Shown here piece after piece: positions 1-13,900 of a stretch of DNA of 64,000 bases. The notes under the pieces are model-generated. The model did not search any database, had not been told where the DNA came from, and saw only the letters and a list, made by a program, of their open reading frames with translations. Source of the DNA: Ophthalmolycus amberensis (Eukaryota; Chordata; Actinopteri; Perciformes; Zoarcidae); assembly GCA_024529925.1 (NCBI GenBank), contig JAFEUB010001216.1:535501-599500 (forward strand), written 5' to 3'. The position numbers and the translations under genes were made by a program. Within the stretch, counting starts at the first letter, position 1, and each line of letters opens with the position of its first letter.

Positions 1-2446
1 CCCACCATCAGCTGCCAGCAATAGAATCTGAAGCTCTCCGATTGGATGATTCTTACTGTCTCGTACCTTTTGACTTTTTGATGGTGAAGCGGATTCCTTT
101 CAGCTCAATGTCTCATTGTTTGGACTGGTGATTCAACCAAGAGAGCTTTGTGTCCATCCGAGTGTTGACATTTTATTTTGTATTTTATTTTTATATGGGA
201 ATGAGTGTTAGTGGCTGCCTGTGTGTTTGTGTGTGTCATGTGCTTTTCGATGTGACCTTCCCCATATGGTGTGGGACTGAGCGGAGGGACAGGTGAGCCC
301 TACACATGCTATCAGTCCGAATTGTTAGCCTGCTGAAACACACACGCACGCACAACGCACACGCTGCAGGCCATACATGTCATTGTTACCTGATATTCCT
401 GGTATGTAGGAGAAACAGACGATGGAGAAGGTCATACGTGTGATGTCAGAGGCGGCGCGTTCACCGCCAGCCGTGGGTTTGATCGCCGCTCGCTCCCCTT
501 CCACACCCTCGGGCTCTCTCTACCCTCTGTCCTCCCCGCCCACCTCCCCACAATACTCAGTATCAGTCCAGCCCCCGCCAGCAGACACAGTGCCCTTTCT
601 ATTTTTTGATATCTGGTCCAAGTGAAAACAATGGTACCGTCGGTGCGCCGTCAAATCACTAATAGAGGCTGTATTTACTGTGTCAAAGAGAACTGACATT
701 CATGGTGCTGTAGTTGTGTCTGATGATGAATACTGTAACACATACAGCAGCACAGTCTATGGAGCCCTGGAAAGGATAAGAAGATACATATTTTAGATAA
801 GAGGGAAAAAAGAGATTTCAAAACTTTACTTTTTTTATCTCCATTAATATGTCGCTTGTGTCCTGCAAGCAGCAACAGCCCGAGTATTGTTGCCATTAGT
901 GAGAACTTATTCTAAACTCAAAATTCACTTCACAGCTTTTTTTTTTATCAATTATTAGCTGTATCCAACAGCTTTCTGCAGTGAAAGGAACTTGCTCATG
1001 TTTCATCACACTACTAATGTCACATGATAGCCGGTTGAAATCTCCCCCAAAAGCTTGTAAGTGAACATTGAATCTAGCATATTTTATCATGTGCGTTATC
1101 AAAGGCGAAACTGAGACTATTGTTATTGTTACGTGCAATTGTATAAACCTCACACATTCATTTACAGGAGTGCACAGTGTTTCTGCGAACATGACATTTT
1201 CTAAACCCCTGATTTGGGGCGGGGGGGGCAGTATATTCTAATATGTGCCCTTTAAATCTTTATAACCGGCCAACAATAAACACTGCTCTTTTACAATTAG
1301 GTCCATAATTGGAATGAATGATAGGCCTCACTTTCATTGTATCAGCTATAGGATTGTTATTTGTATTATTTGGTTGTGCAATGCCTCTCGGACTGTGTTA
1401 GTAAGTTGATTCGCTTTATGATTTCACTACGAGTGATCAATGAGCGGTGTACTCATCAACCTAAAATCTAAACCTTGTCGCTATGTTGTCTTGAAATAGA
1501 GCATTCGGCTGTTTAAGTTCCACTCCAGATAACCTGATGTCTGTTTGATAATCTCCAGTATTGCTTTCCAGATGCATCAGCAATGACTAATTTAATTTAA
1601 ACAGAGACGTAATAACCTCCTTTAGCATGCTGGACTGGATATTGTATTACACACACAGCGATTACTCAAAGGAATACCAACGCGAACAAATCATGGCAAC
1701 AATCTAGACAAAAGGCCAACCCAATGGTTTTAATCACAGCGCTGGTATCAGCTATGCAAAATACATCGTTACTTGGCGTCATCTCTGCTTCTTAACGTGT
1801 ATGCTTCTCCTTTTCAAGTTTCCTTATGAAGCAGTGTAACCCTCCCAAAGAGATATCTCTGATTTATATTTGCAAATGAACATTCTTAGGAAAAATAAGA
1901 CATTCTTTTAAAGGGAAAAAGAAAGGGAGAGGGAAGTTCAGCTTATCGCCACTCAACAGATGTTCAGACCAAATGTGTTGGTTTGTGTGTTTTGTCACTG
2001 AGTCTGAGCGGAGCAGAGCTCCAACGTTGGCCGGTCTGAATGAAGCAAGTCAACCAGCTGCCGCGGAGGAAAAAATGAAATGAAAAAATACGGATGGCAG
2101 AGGTGGAAAGAGCCAGAGGATCAGGATGAGAACCCTCATCTGCCAAATGCCTCTGGCCACACAGAGGATATTAATTCAATTCCAAGTAGGCATAGTAAAG
2201 GCAGTATGCTGCAGGATGGTGCTCGAGCCAGGTAGCTTGCAAGAAAGTGCTGAGTGGACAGTTACTGGGCTGTCTTTTCCCTCCCTCTCTCTCTCTGTCT
2301 CTCTCTGTCTCTCTCTCTCTCTTTCTGTCTCTCTCTCTCTGTCTCTCTCTCTCTGTGTCTCTCACTCTCTCTGTCTCTCTCTCACTCTCTCTCTCTCTCT
2401 GTCTCTCTCTCTCTCTTTCTGTCTCTCTCTCTCTGTCTCTCTCTCA

Positions 2447-2478
<32 letters not shown>

Positions 2479-4140
2479 GTCTCTCTCTCTCTGTCTCTCT
2501 CTTTCCTGACAAAAAGAAACTGAAAATGTAACTATGTCTGATTGACACATTAATTTGCTTATTTTTTAACAGTTACATTCTGTAATTACTAGCACTGCTG
2601 CTCTGAAATCTGATGTCCCACCATCTGGTTTGCATCTGTTTGCGATATAAAACAATCTTAAGTATTACAGTCGCTCTTTTTACCCATATAGTAGAGTTTA
2701 CGGTAATAAGGCTTGTTTTTAGTTTACATTTTGTATCAAACAGCTTTGAAAACTTTCTTTTTTTATCTCTTTAGATTATCATCAGCTGTAACAGCTGTAC
2801 ACTGCGTCAAAAGTGCAACTGGTAGTTCAAGTGAAAGGGGAACAGGGATTACAGAAAACATAGAAGCTCAGAGAGCTGAGCTGCAGCCTTTAGTTTAGAA
2901 AAGTAGGTTAGTGACCCCTAAAGGTTTCTGGCTGAAATCCCTGGAGGTAATGTGGCCCAGTGCCCTTGACCGCGGAATTGAAGCCCCAGCAGACCAACAA
3001 CTGTGGTGATGCTGCGCTGCTGCCATAACCTGGAACCGTATAGTTGAAGACACAATTATAGAAATACTTGCTTATGTTTCCTTGTTTTTCTCTCCGTATC
3101 TCTCATCCTTCACCTTTTGTTTCTTTGTTTGACTTTCCCTCCGTCATCCTATTCTCATACCTTCCTCTATCTTGCGATATAACTTCCATGGCTGGTTGAT
3201 TTGGGTGAGCGGAGGGAAACAGGCAAGGCTTCCACAGTTCAGGGCTCCGGAGAGCTCGGCCGGGCAGCAGCAATCAATCACAGGCTAAATCCCTCCTCTC
3301 TCAGGACTGCCATGTGCCAGGTGACATGGTCAACAGCTGCAGAGAAATATAAAGCCTGCAGTCGGCATTTTAATGTACAAGTTACGAGTAAACAAGGTCT
3401 GTGAACAGGCTGCAGTCTGGAGAAAACCCCTGAATATTTAAGGCAAGACTATCTTCACAAATGCATTGGTCGGTTGTTCAACCACCATGACCGTGACCTA
3501 AAAGTTATCTGTGGAGTTTTGATGTTCCGATACCAATTTTTCCTTCTTGATACCTGAATTTACATATCGGCTGATACAGAGTACCACTTTAATAGCAGTG
3601 CCTTAAAAACTAAATATATATGTGTTATTATTATTTTTTCAGCTGTACACTACTAAGCCTGTATTGGTGTGATATGATTGCTATCATTGTTGTATGCCCT
3701 AACCTCAGGTTGAACCCTTAGTAAAATATGAACAAAAACATACAGAGCACCATGGAACCTTCTTTCATTGTCTAGTTGACAGATTTTCCAGTGTAAAATA
3801 TTGCTGACATTTGACTTGCTCGGGCTAATGTTAGACTCTCCGCTAGCACCTGGCCAGTCAGTTTGGATGCAGTGACCTTTTTTTCCGGAGCTGATGATGG
3901 AAGTAGCTAACGAGTGAGCCATCTTGCTTCTGCACATGTGCAGTACCGATCGGGTAGAGAGTGACACGTGTTGTTGTTCCTGTGTAATGTAAATGAGCTG
4001 ATAAATAACATGATAAAGTGATATTGCATCCACAGCATCTTACATATGTGAATGGCGTGACTGGAGTTGTGAGAAACACTTAACCAACAGGTTTAATATT
4101 TATGTCTGACTCTGGGTCCATGTGCTTCTTTTTCTTGCAG
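1..4140 (+). other. klf7 intron 1 (3' part)
   Basis: Noncoding sequence upstream of the first visible coding exon. It contains a 220-bp CT/TCTG-rich microsatellite (2282-2500) and a short palindromic repeat-like stretch with GATACC/GGTATC words around 3520-3590. No exon with the KLF first-exon signature was found, so the klf7 start is outside the window. Confidence 0.7.
2282..2500. repeat. CT-rich microsatellite (TCTC/TGTC)
   Basis: About 220 bp of CT dinucleotides interrupted regularly by TG, giving mixed (CT)n and TCTCTG units. All six reading frames stay open across it, which explains several serine/leucine- or arginine/glutamate-rich spurious frames. Confidence 0.95.
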
Positions 4141-4792
4141 ACATGTCTAGAGTTGGAGCGATACCTACAGACGGAGCCCAAGCGACTCTCAGAGCTCTTT
4201 GATGAGGAGCTGGACGGTCTCTTAACGCCTACCTTCATGCAGGGGGGAGACAGTGATGAGGACCTGATGGATCCCCTCCTCCCCAGCCTCCCTGACCAAC
4301 CCACCCCGCCTCCACTACTGGTATCTCTCCCCAAGGTCCAGGCCAAAATCCTCCAGGTGCCCAACTCCAGCAAGACCCAAGCAGAGGTCGGGACTGAAAT
4401 CCTCACACCAAAGGAACACGTCCTGGCAGGAGTCAGTGCCGCACAGCTCAGCGCTGCTGTTACGTCCCTAACACCGCCATCGTCACCAGAGCTCGGCCGC
4501 CACCTCATCAAATCCACACAAACACTGACCGCGACGGCGGACGGCACGCTAACGCTCAAATTTGTGGCCAAGAAGGTAGGGTTGGGGGCGGCCAAACTGG
4601 TGGCAGCACGAGCATTACCGTCGCCGCCGAGCCGAGGAGGAGCCCTCAGTGATGGTGAGCAGGGAGGAGGAGGAAGTCTGGGAGGAGACGTACCAGAGAA
4701 CAAAAAGAGAGTCCACCGGTGCCAGTTTAATGGCTGCAGGAAGGTTTACACCAAGAGCTCCCATCTGAAGGCACACCAGAGGACTCACACAG
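4141..4792 (+). CDS. klf7: klf7 coding exon 2 (activation region and start of zinc finger 1)
   Basis: Exon of a Krueppel-like transcription factor, a nuclear DNA-binding protein that recognises GC/CACCC boxes. A pyrimidine-rich acceptor ends at 4140 (ttcttgcag) and a donor follows at 4793 (gtaag). The frame enters in phase 0 and leaves after one base of a codon. Numbering from the exon start, residues 1-12 (TCLELERYLQTE) are the KLF6/KLF7 N-terminal signature. Residues 109-117 (SLTPPSSPEL, approximately) and the HLIKSTQTL stretch match KLF7 rather than KLF6. A basic KKRVHR segment (188-193) precedes finger 1 with C194, C199, H212 and H216. The acidic and proline-rich segment at 20-60 and the glycine-rich segment at 165-182 look lineage-specific. 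The first exon (about 34 residues in the family) is upstream of the window. In-frame ATGs before 4141 are intronic. Whether this is the klf7a or klf7b copy cannot be told from sequence alone. Confidence 0.93.
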
Positions 4793-6169
4793 GTAAGACC
4801 TTCATTACATTCGTTACAATTACCTTTGTTCTGTAGTCCAGCACTTGGGAGGATCTTGTCCTCTTGCTCATTTTAATTTGCGAGTAACAATCATTTGTGA
4901 TCTGTCTTTGGGCTGTGTTCACAAATTGCTTGAACGAAATGGGAGCCAGATTCCAACGTCAGTGAGACTTGGCAAAGCTTGAAAATTATGACCTTATTAG
5001 AGGTTATACAACTTCTCCATTTACTTTCTGTGCACTAAAATAAGGGGACTGTTTATAGAAGTGACTACAAGTCCTGCACTGTTAACACACTTGAAGTTAA
5101 GCAGATAGTCAACTTGGTCTATGTTCCAGTTCAACCCAATGTGTTGTAGTTCAGAACCAACACAATGAAACATGTCACAACTACACTACGATCACCAGCA
5201 CTGTGGCTTCAGCACTACCAGATGCAGTATGTTCAATAATGTGCTCAGACCTCAGACGAATAATGCTTGCCGAAATCTGCGAGGGTTGCGAGCATCTGCA
5301 TGACCAAAATGACATCACACCATCAGAAACGACCCTTCGCAAAGCTCCGTGCGGGACAGCCGCGAATATCCAACATTTTCTAACGATGTAATATTTTCTA
5401 TCTGTACCAAGCAGATGGGTGGAGAAAATTGGGAACTTTGAGGAGCTTTGAGAATGTCTGTTTGATTTGAGGAGAAATCAGAAAAGAGTAGGATTGTGCA
5501 TCAGCTCATGTCCATGCAACCGCCCTTGGGGTAGTTGTTTAGGAGAGATTATGACCTCGTCTCGTCTTCTTCTGCTTCTCTGGTGATCGTCTAGATTTGA
5601 TAAATTTCCTCATGCGTCTTGATCCCAGCTCAGGGCCAAAAGGCCCTGCCACAGTAATTGCCTGATGAGTGATAGACTGGTAGTAAATGACATTGGTAAT
5701 TCAGCCGTGTCCAACTGGGTCTGACACGGAGCTTTAGCTGCTAACTACAGCTGCCCTCTCAGTGACCCTCAGAGAGAACAGACAGCAGGCTGATGTGTCC
5801 AGGGTCTGTTTGCCGCGAGTTCTCCAAAGTGCATGTGGAGACGAGCTCTCAGTTGATGAAGGAGACTCATGACTGAAGACGGATTTGACTAATGCAGATA
5901 AATTCCTGATTTGCTTGAGTTTGTACAGCCCTAAGTCACCTAAGCTTAAATTTACATCCGTCAATGTAAGAAGGTTACAAGGTCGATAAGGAACAACCTG
6001 TTGAAATGTTCGGAATGAGTTATCACTCATAACACATTGAAACAAAACCTTTCAATCAATTCCACAATTAAGTCTATGGACAAAAGAAGATCTTGTTTGA
6101 CATACAGTAAAGGGAAAAATGTTCTGACTTTCAACAGATTTCACCAGTGAACCAACCAAAGTACAGTTA

Positions 6170-6485
6170 GGTCCATAGAAAAATAAAAAGAGACTGACCA
6201 GGCATTCAGACCAGGTGGAAACCTCCGGGTTTAAAAAGGGAAGCCATGCGGATGTGCCTGAAACTTGCATTCTTTCTAATTTCGACTCCTCTGGTTGTAA
6301 AAAGAAGTCTAATTGTATAGAAGTCAATGAGAAAATGTGTTTATGGTCTCAATCTCTAGTTTCAAGTCTTCTTCAATACAGCATGATGTTCATTTAATAA
6401 ATTATGATCCATTTAGAGTAAAATAGACCATAAAGCGGAGTATGCTTGAGGCCGTGGCTACCTTGTGATTGACAGGTTGCCCAAA
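6170..6485. repeat. dispersed repeat family A, copy 1
   Basis: Shares long near-identical stretches with 9090-9545 and 41195-41600. The common words include TTGTATAGAAGTC, TTTATGGTCTCAATCTCTAG, CTTCTTCAATACAGCATGAT and CATTTAGAGT followed by AATAGACCATAAAGC. No coding capacity is visible. The class is not known to me; it is a non-autonomous interspersed repeat common in teleost introns and UTRs. Confidence 0.8.
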
Positions 6486-7720
6486 AAGCTTTAAAAGGCT
6501 GCAATAGTGAGGCCATTGTGGGGTCAGGCACTGGTGAGGTACTGTTGATCAGTTTGAAGGCTCATCAGATGTCAAAAAAATGCCACAGTCTTTTACAATA
6601 TTATGAGGAAGGATTTCACAACTCTGAAAAGTTATCACAAAGTCAGTCAGATTTTGAAGAGTGGCGAAGATCAGCAGGTTATAGACTTTTTTGCTAAATC
6701 TGCACAATACTTCTTCTTTGTTCTAGCACACATTTGGTAGCGCCTTTCCCGGGGACATTGCTTGGGATTATGGCAAAAGTGGAGCCGGGTTCAAATTTTC
6801 TTTAAGTTACCCAGTGTTTTTTGCTGGAGCCTGCTGTGTCAGCACCCACACTGACAATCAATGAAGGGGCTGTGTTTTTTAAGGCGCTGCTGTTGTCTGT
6901 CTACGCATGGCCTTTCGGAGTTATTTAGCAATTTTAGGTGGTAACCAAAATCTACATTGATTCATTGCTGTGCAAAATCACAAAAAAAACAACCTTGAAA
7001 TAGAAACTACAATAATTTTTTGTCCGAAAATACATTTAGATGTATTCAAATTGGAGTTTGTTTTGACATACGATTTACAGTATATCACTACTTTTAAAGT
7101 GATAGGAAACAGTGTACCCTCGGTTTGTACATATACATCCTTACATCTGTTTTCATGTCAAAATGCATTCTGGATTGGACATCTTTTAGCCTGAGTAACT
7201 GAAGCTGAGTCCATCACTTATCTGCAGCATGAGGCCGGTGCAGACTTGCACCACTCGAAGCTAGCATTATTTACCTTTGGCTTTAGCCATAGCAACATTT
7301 ACAGTATCTGGAGTAGTTTATGGCCTCCAGTTGTAATCATCTAGTGTTAGCACTTTCCTTGATGTTCATCAGGATTACAGTACATAGCCTGCAGACCCCC
7401 TACTGTATTAATACTGGCAACCTTGGCATCATTAATCCAGCGTGTTACATGCTTATATGATCCCAGTGACCATTGCTTTGCTTTAAGTATAGCATTACAT
7501 TCCGGGGCAGCACAGCATAGCCTCGGGAACCCAGGGCTGGGGCTTTATTATAACTAATCCAGAATAGAGCAGCTACATATCTGGTAGCCTGGCCGCTAGC
7601 TGCAGTATCTCTTCTGGTGATTCTACAGTCGAGTCATGCTATCCAACGATGAGCTTTTAAAGGCACAATCACTCACTGAAGGGAAAAAAGACACCCTGGA
7701 GACACGGCAGCTTCTTCAAT

Positions 7721-7755
7721 GTGTGTGTGTGTGTGTGTGTGTCTGTGTGTGTGTG
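7721..7755. repeat. GT microsatellite
   Basis: A (GT)n tract with one CT interruption. Confidence 0.95.
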
Positions 7756-9089
7756 GTATAAATGTGGGGGCGGCATATTCCCTCCCGGTGTGTTCACTAC
7801 AAGCACAGCACTGTGGTTTAATTAGCGTAATCCTCTTTTTGGGTTATTATGACCATAAATCATTGAACATACATGTAGGGAGAGATTAGCGTAGGAGAGA
7901 GTACAGGGAGGAGCAAACGCAGAAAGCCTGCACAGCATCAATACACTTACTGTCACATAGTGCACACCAGAGGCCATTGGAAACCAATCATTATGGCGAA
8001 CCCTGTCAGGAGTTCTACTGCACATGTGCAGCGATTCCACATAACGTCGGTAATCATGTTCAAAACAATTCCTCTGAGCTGCAGCTTTGACGGGAAGCAT
8101 ATTTTCTTATTAAAAAATGTTTAATTAGTGAAAGTTGTTATGTTAATAGATGTACAAATTAATACATTAAATCTCTAAAGTACCCAGTCAGAGCTGTTCT
8201 GAGTCGGAGCCAGGGTTTTTTCTGGTTCTCCACTTGTTTGTTTTTTTCACTCTCTCGGATCCGGCTTTATCTCTAAAAACACTGGATGGCGAATAATCGT
8301 ATCCTCCTTGTTATTCAAGCTGCAGTCCAAAACGATATACTTAACTCCATACTTGGCACCAGAGATAGCAGAATAGATGAGCAGTATGTAAGAGAATTTG
8401 TCTCGACTTTACTTAATGAAATGGGCATCATCTCAGTAAGCACTTTTTCTTTAAAATTGCAAATCATGCCTGATACAATATTTGGATGTACACTACAGCT
8501 CAAATACATTTAGCTGCTGTCAGATGATGATGTGTGAATAATCAGAGACAAAACAGAATGAATATAGCAGAGACATGTTTAGAATAGTGAAGCACCAAGA
8601 GAGACAGGGTGGAAACTGCTAGCCTACGGCTCCATCAGTGAAGAAATACACCTTCCACCAACTCCAACAACAAGCTGTCTGCTTGTGTAAAAGATGAATG
8701 GTAGTTCTAACATACCCACACAACACAGAAGAAAACACAAGACATTCACCTGTCAGCAAGTGTGTGATAGTATTGTGGTCCAATACACAATACAGGGTTT
8801 ATGGTTCAATGCAATCACTACATTCAGTCCTCATTATGTGTAAACGTGTAAAAGCTATGTTTACCCTTCTTTTGTGAAAGCCAATTTCGAGTAGGTTTAA
8901 AAATACAAAATTTCCAATTTAGAGCATATCTATGATTAAGGGGGTTGCCTCAACATGGTTCTCAATAGTCGGCGACACAAACGGTGCAAACAACAGCAAC
9001 ACTGATGACATCTTGGGTCAGAACACGTTTTTAACGGTAATTGCTGTATCAGCGCAGTGCATAGAGGCGGCCATTAGCTAGCCAGTGGG

Positions 9090-9545
9090 GCACGCACACT
9101 GGGACCAGGCGGCAACCTCCAAGCCAATGTGGAAGTGCCTTAAACTTTTATTCTTTCAGGGGGCGACTCCTCTGGTTCCAAAAAAAAGTCAGATTGTATA
9201 GAAGTCTGTGAAAAAATGACTCTACTTCTCACTTGATTTATTACCTCAGTAAACATTGTAAACATGGGTTTATGGTCTCAATCTCTAGTTTCAAGACTTC
9301 TTCAACACAGCATGATGTTAATTTTATAAATGATGGTCCATTTAGAGTCAAATAGACCATAAAGCAGAGTATGCTTAAGAGCGTGGCTAACTTGTGATGA
9401 ATAGGTCACTACCAGAGACATATATGGCTTCTCTACCATGGCGTCACTCCTCCACAGTCCAAATATGGTCATTTCCGTTCACTGGTTGGAAAAAAACAAG
9501 ATGGCGATGGCCAAAATGCCCGAACTCGAGGAGTCTTATATACAA
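9090..9545. repeat. dispersed repeat family A, copy 2
   Basis: Same family and same orientation as copy 1. It adds a segment lost in copy 1 (TTACCTCAGTAAACATTGTAAAC) and extends right into a stretch containing AAGATGGCG and GGCCAAAATGCC that copy 3 also has, so this copy and copy 3 are the fuller ones. Confidence 0.8.
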
Positions 9546-10695
9546 TATATGACTGGCACTCACTCACATGCACTCACATGCACTAACATACACGCACGGG
9601 CGGAAAGAAGCTGGGGGTACAACACACACACAGAGGGACAGTGACTTCATTCACTGCTCAGGGAGACAAAACTCCACTATATCTTTAATAATAGTTGTTT
9701 ACTGCAATATTCATGCTGAATTTCGAATTTAGCTCCTTACGGATAATGGACACTATAAAGCAGCTTGTTACAAACAGATCTTTATCGACATAAAACTTAA
9801 TCGAACAGTTAAACCATGTCTAGAAATGAATGTCCATGTAAAGAAAATGAGCAAACTGAAATTTATCTGAGCAGTACAAACCCCTCAGTTGGCTACACAT
9901 CCGAAATCAAAGCATCTTCATATGAACAGATTTTTGTACTGGGAAATTTTTTAACACCATAAGGTTGACATTTTCGAGCAGCGGTTGAAACCTCTGACAG
10001 TTCACAGTCTTGGAGGACATTTAAAAGCCTTCTCTGACATTTAATGTTTGAAAGGCCTGATTGATTTGTATAGCAATCTGTTTCATTTCCTTCTACCAAC
10101 AAATATTGCCGTTTTTTATCCAGTTAGATTTTTTGACATATATAGTTTTCTATTTTTCCAAGCAGCCACTTGTTTCCATTATTTTCTATATGGTATTCAA
10201 ATCAATTAGCACGCTGCTGAAACTTGCGTTGAGTTGCATAATCACTCATTAGAGAACAAGTCTGCAACGATTTCTTTTTTTTTGTGACTGTTACTTATAA
10301 TCATGAAGATTAGCTGCACATACAAATGAGAAGTCTGCACTGCATAACCTCACAAAGATAATGTCGCTTTGCGTTCACTTCGACAGGTTTGTGTAATTGA
10401 AGCGAGTTTCAACAACAGGCTAGTAGGAAAAAAAACATTCAAATTTCACACACGGTTTGCAAAATGGCTCACTGTGATGTAAAGTACAATCGTGTGATGT
10501 GTAGTTCACAGGTTAAAACGTGAAAAAAAACAATCCACTTGAGTCTGACTTCCCAAGACCTCACCTGCCCTCCCCCAGCCTCATGTGGATTCAGGAAAGC
10601 CCCTGCTGTAACCCCAGACCACCACACAAACACACACACACACACACACACACCTCTGTACTCCTCCTCACCCACTGGGTCCATCCTCCAACCTG

Positions 10696-10729
<34 letters not shown>

Positions 10730-10754
10730 CTCTCCATTTGCTCATTCAGTTTGG

Positions 10755-10975
10755 GTTGCCAAGCAACTGCATCACCCTCCTCCATAATTGGATGGTGGCT
10801 GGTTGATTGTCCATGCCTGTTAATCTGTCTCACTCACTCTCTCGCTCTCTCTCTAACCCCCCTCCGCCACCCCCCCCCCCCCTTCTCTCTTTCTCTCAGT
10901 TGCTAGGTGACTTTACCACGCATCCTTGCCTTGCCGTGCTATAATTGGCTGGCGTCATGGTTGCTGTGGCGTCGG
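10755..10975. promoter_or_regulatory. cluster of RFX X-box-like motifs in klf7 intron 2
   Basis: GTTGCCAAGCAAC at 10755-10767 is a full palindromic RFX site. GTTGCTAGGTGAC at 10899-10911 is a near-consensus X-box. GTTGCTGTGGCGTC at about 10960-10973 is a weaker third match. RFX factors bind such sites in enhancers and promoters of ciliary and neural genes. The motifs are embedded between CT and CA microsatellites, which could reflect an open regulatory region. Enhancer function is inference. Confidence 0.4.
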
Positions 10976-13900
10976 GCCCGAGCTGGCCTTCCTTCATTCC
11001 TCCAACTGTGTGTGTGTGTGTGTTATATCATGTATGTGTGTTTTAGGGGGGGGGGTGTTCCTATTGAAGGAAGATGGGGCGCTCTGGCCAATTACAGAAG
11101 ACGGGTGTGAAACGGCCGCCTGTCTGGCACCTGCGGCCCCCACTCATACCCCATATCACACACACACACACACACGTGCAGGTTGAGAGTGTAACATTTC
11201 TCCAACAGGATAAGCTGCCAAGTGGTTTGCTAATGCATATTGAAAGTATTGGTCCTGTATTCACTCTGAGCGAGGAGGACTCTGTGGAGTGAGTAGGAGG
11301 ATTCACACATTCTGATACTGCTGCTGAGGATGCAACATGGGGGGGGGGGGGGGGGGTTGCTTCTTAACAGAACTAAAAGTAAATCTGTTGTAAAATGAAA
11401 CGTTACTGGAACTCCTGCACTGAGTTCCTATTCACTCCCGTCTTGATTCATCCTTTTGAACAACCTTGGTTGATGTGAAATAGAAGTAAGGAGAGTTGAG
11501 AAATGGCTACATCTTTTGCCATTAGAGCCTGACTAATAGTAACATCGATATCAGTCTAGTAGACTGCAGCAATACATGTTTTAGTTCCAGAAATGTATGT
11601 ATATTTGGCTTTAATATTTCTCAAATCAAGTTCAGTAGACTTTATTTTGTAAACTGTAGAATATCCTTGCTCAGACATATCTAAGTAAAAGAGAGAAGAA
11701 AAGAGGCTTTTATTGTATACTTTGTAAGTATTGATATTGGAAATCCAGTGTCCATTGGACTATAGTTGGATGACTATAGTCATAGTGACTATATGGTGTG
11801 TACTGTAGACCTGCCCAAACACTTCCTCCAGCAAGTTCCTCCAGCAAGTTCCTCCAGCTCCTTCCGGGGGGCCCGACACATGCTGACAGCTCCTTCTGAG
11901 TCCCCCCCCCCAGGGTTTTCCACCAAATCCATCCTCTGCAGCTGCCCTGTGAGTAACCACATCTGACTCACTTACATCTGTTTTTACTCGTACTTTGCGG
12001 TCATCACAAACACCTTGTGGCCATATCGGTCACACAAAGCCTTCAATACTGCAGCTGATGCACCTAATTGGCAATCAAGCTCAGAACCCTTTGTAACAAC
12101 CCATTAAGGCTTTCATAGTCTACGATGAGGCTTTCATACAGCGTGCCAATGTCCAAAAGAGCACTCCACCTATTTAGCCATGCAGTTTTGAAACACTGTC
12201 AGACTCATGATGGATAGTTTAAAAAATAGATATGAATAGAACAAAACCTTGGAATTTTTTTTTATTCCACGAATTCATCATCTATTTCAAAACCTGGCAT
12301 CGACATTACCCACAATGCAACTCGACTACCAACAGTTTTGTCTGATGCTGTGTCACAATTTGTGTTCTTCCGTACTTGCACTTGCTATATTGTGTTCAGT
12401 GCAGTGTACCCGGATAGTGTTCTCATAACGGTCATAACTTCTCACCCTAAACGGCCACCATCTTGGCTACATACAGCGGAAAGGGAGGGACCACCAAACT
12501 TGTGAAAAAGGCAGCCGAGGAAGCTGCAGCTCCGGTGAACGCCAGAATACAGTTAATACATTTATCAAGTGAGCAAACAGACCAGCAGATATTGTGGCAG
12601 CCGACAATCGTGGTCAAATGTTTTGCGATAAATGCTCTGTCCGGTTACAAAGACGAAGAAGAAAAGGTAAAATGTTGCAGTCTTTATTGATGGAAAGTGC
12701 ACAACACTACCCTGTGGAGATTCACGCACTACGCAATTAAGTACATCATGTACACAGTGTACTTAAGTGTAACGGAAGTATTCGAATTTAGACAAAGCAT
12801 AAGTTTCAGGTGTGTTATGCTAGTAGAGGCTAATATAGCCTCCAGCAGAGTTGAGGAGTGTACTGCAGAGGTCAGGTGAGTTCACTAGTGCAGGTTTTCA
12901 TGAAATTTAAAAAAAGCACCAGGAACTCTTCTGTTACTCAATTTCATCATTTCAATTCATTGCTCCACTATCCCAGATTTCTTTTATTTTCTGACTTGTA
13001 GTCTTCAGCCCCAACCGACGTTATGGCCATACTAATGCTAATTTAGCTAGAATATGGATAGAACATCCTTAAAGAGCATATGTCAGCATGAAAGTAACCC
13101 TAAATGACAAAACCCAATTAATTACAAAAGCAAGTGCAACAGAAGCTAGCGTGGAGAGGGAGGATACTTGATAGGATACTTGATATTTGCTATCTTGGTA
13201 TTAAGTATAGACTAGATGACAGAGGGAGGCCTATCTCCCAAAATGCACATTGTTGAGACTGAAACAAAACCCAGATCCCTTTTGAGGAAATCAGCAACCG
13301 ATGGCAGGAGATTTGACTAGATCATTTGAATATGCAAATCCAGGAGGTCACCTCTCACGATCTGGCATTCATTTAGTCCGAGAACAACTGCGTCTCCTCG
13401 TCACGTTGTGTGTGTGGAAGAAAGACGACACTGATCAAAGTTAAACAGGAACTGGAGTGGAAATAAGGGGGCCGAATGTTCCTGTAGCACATCATCTTTT
13501 TACTTGCCGTTGCATCACCTCGCAGAGCTGCTCTGCGCCTCCGATATCGGTCCATGTGAAGGTGTATTTTCTACAGCTTCCGTCATTCTGACACCACGAT
13601 TCACGACGGGGAATTAAGGCAATTACAGTTAAGAAAAACAAACTCTAATTTAAAAAAATTAAATAAGTGTTTCCTTCGATTAGCACTAGAACATTTTCAA
13701 GAAGGTGTAATAAGATCACATCATTTGAAAAAGCAGCAGTAACTGCTCTCTTTTAAGGCCTTCACACATCTGGGCCGTGACAAATATACGAAACTACCGG
13801 TACATGTAAAATGAGAAATACTTTGCCCGCGAATATTTCGCATCAAAACTATTCATACCGGCAGTGGAATCTGCAACAGTTTTTCAATTAAAGGTTTGAA

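Noticed and set aside
2126..2550. Ser/Leu-rich and Arg/Glu-rich open frames
   Set aside because: They are products of the CT-rich microsatellite at 2282-2500.
4102..4140. In-frame ATG 13 codons upstream of klf7 exon 2
   Set aside because: These codons overlap the polypyrimidine tract and acceptor site; homologous KLFs have exon 1 residues before TCLELERYL.
12463..12690. A 75-codon frame with a VVKCFAINALSGYKDEEEK segment followed by a gt dinucleotide, resembling the start of a THAP domain
   Set aside because: The second THAP cysteine is not in frame and no downstream C-x2-H part is present, so the resemblance is too weak to call; at most a transposon relic.
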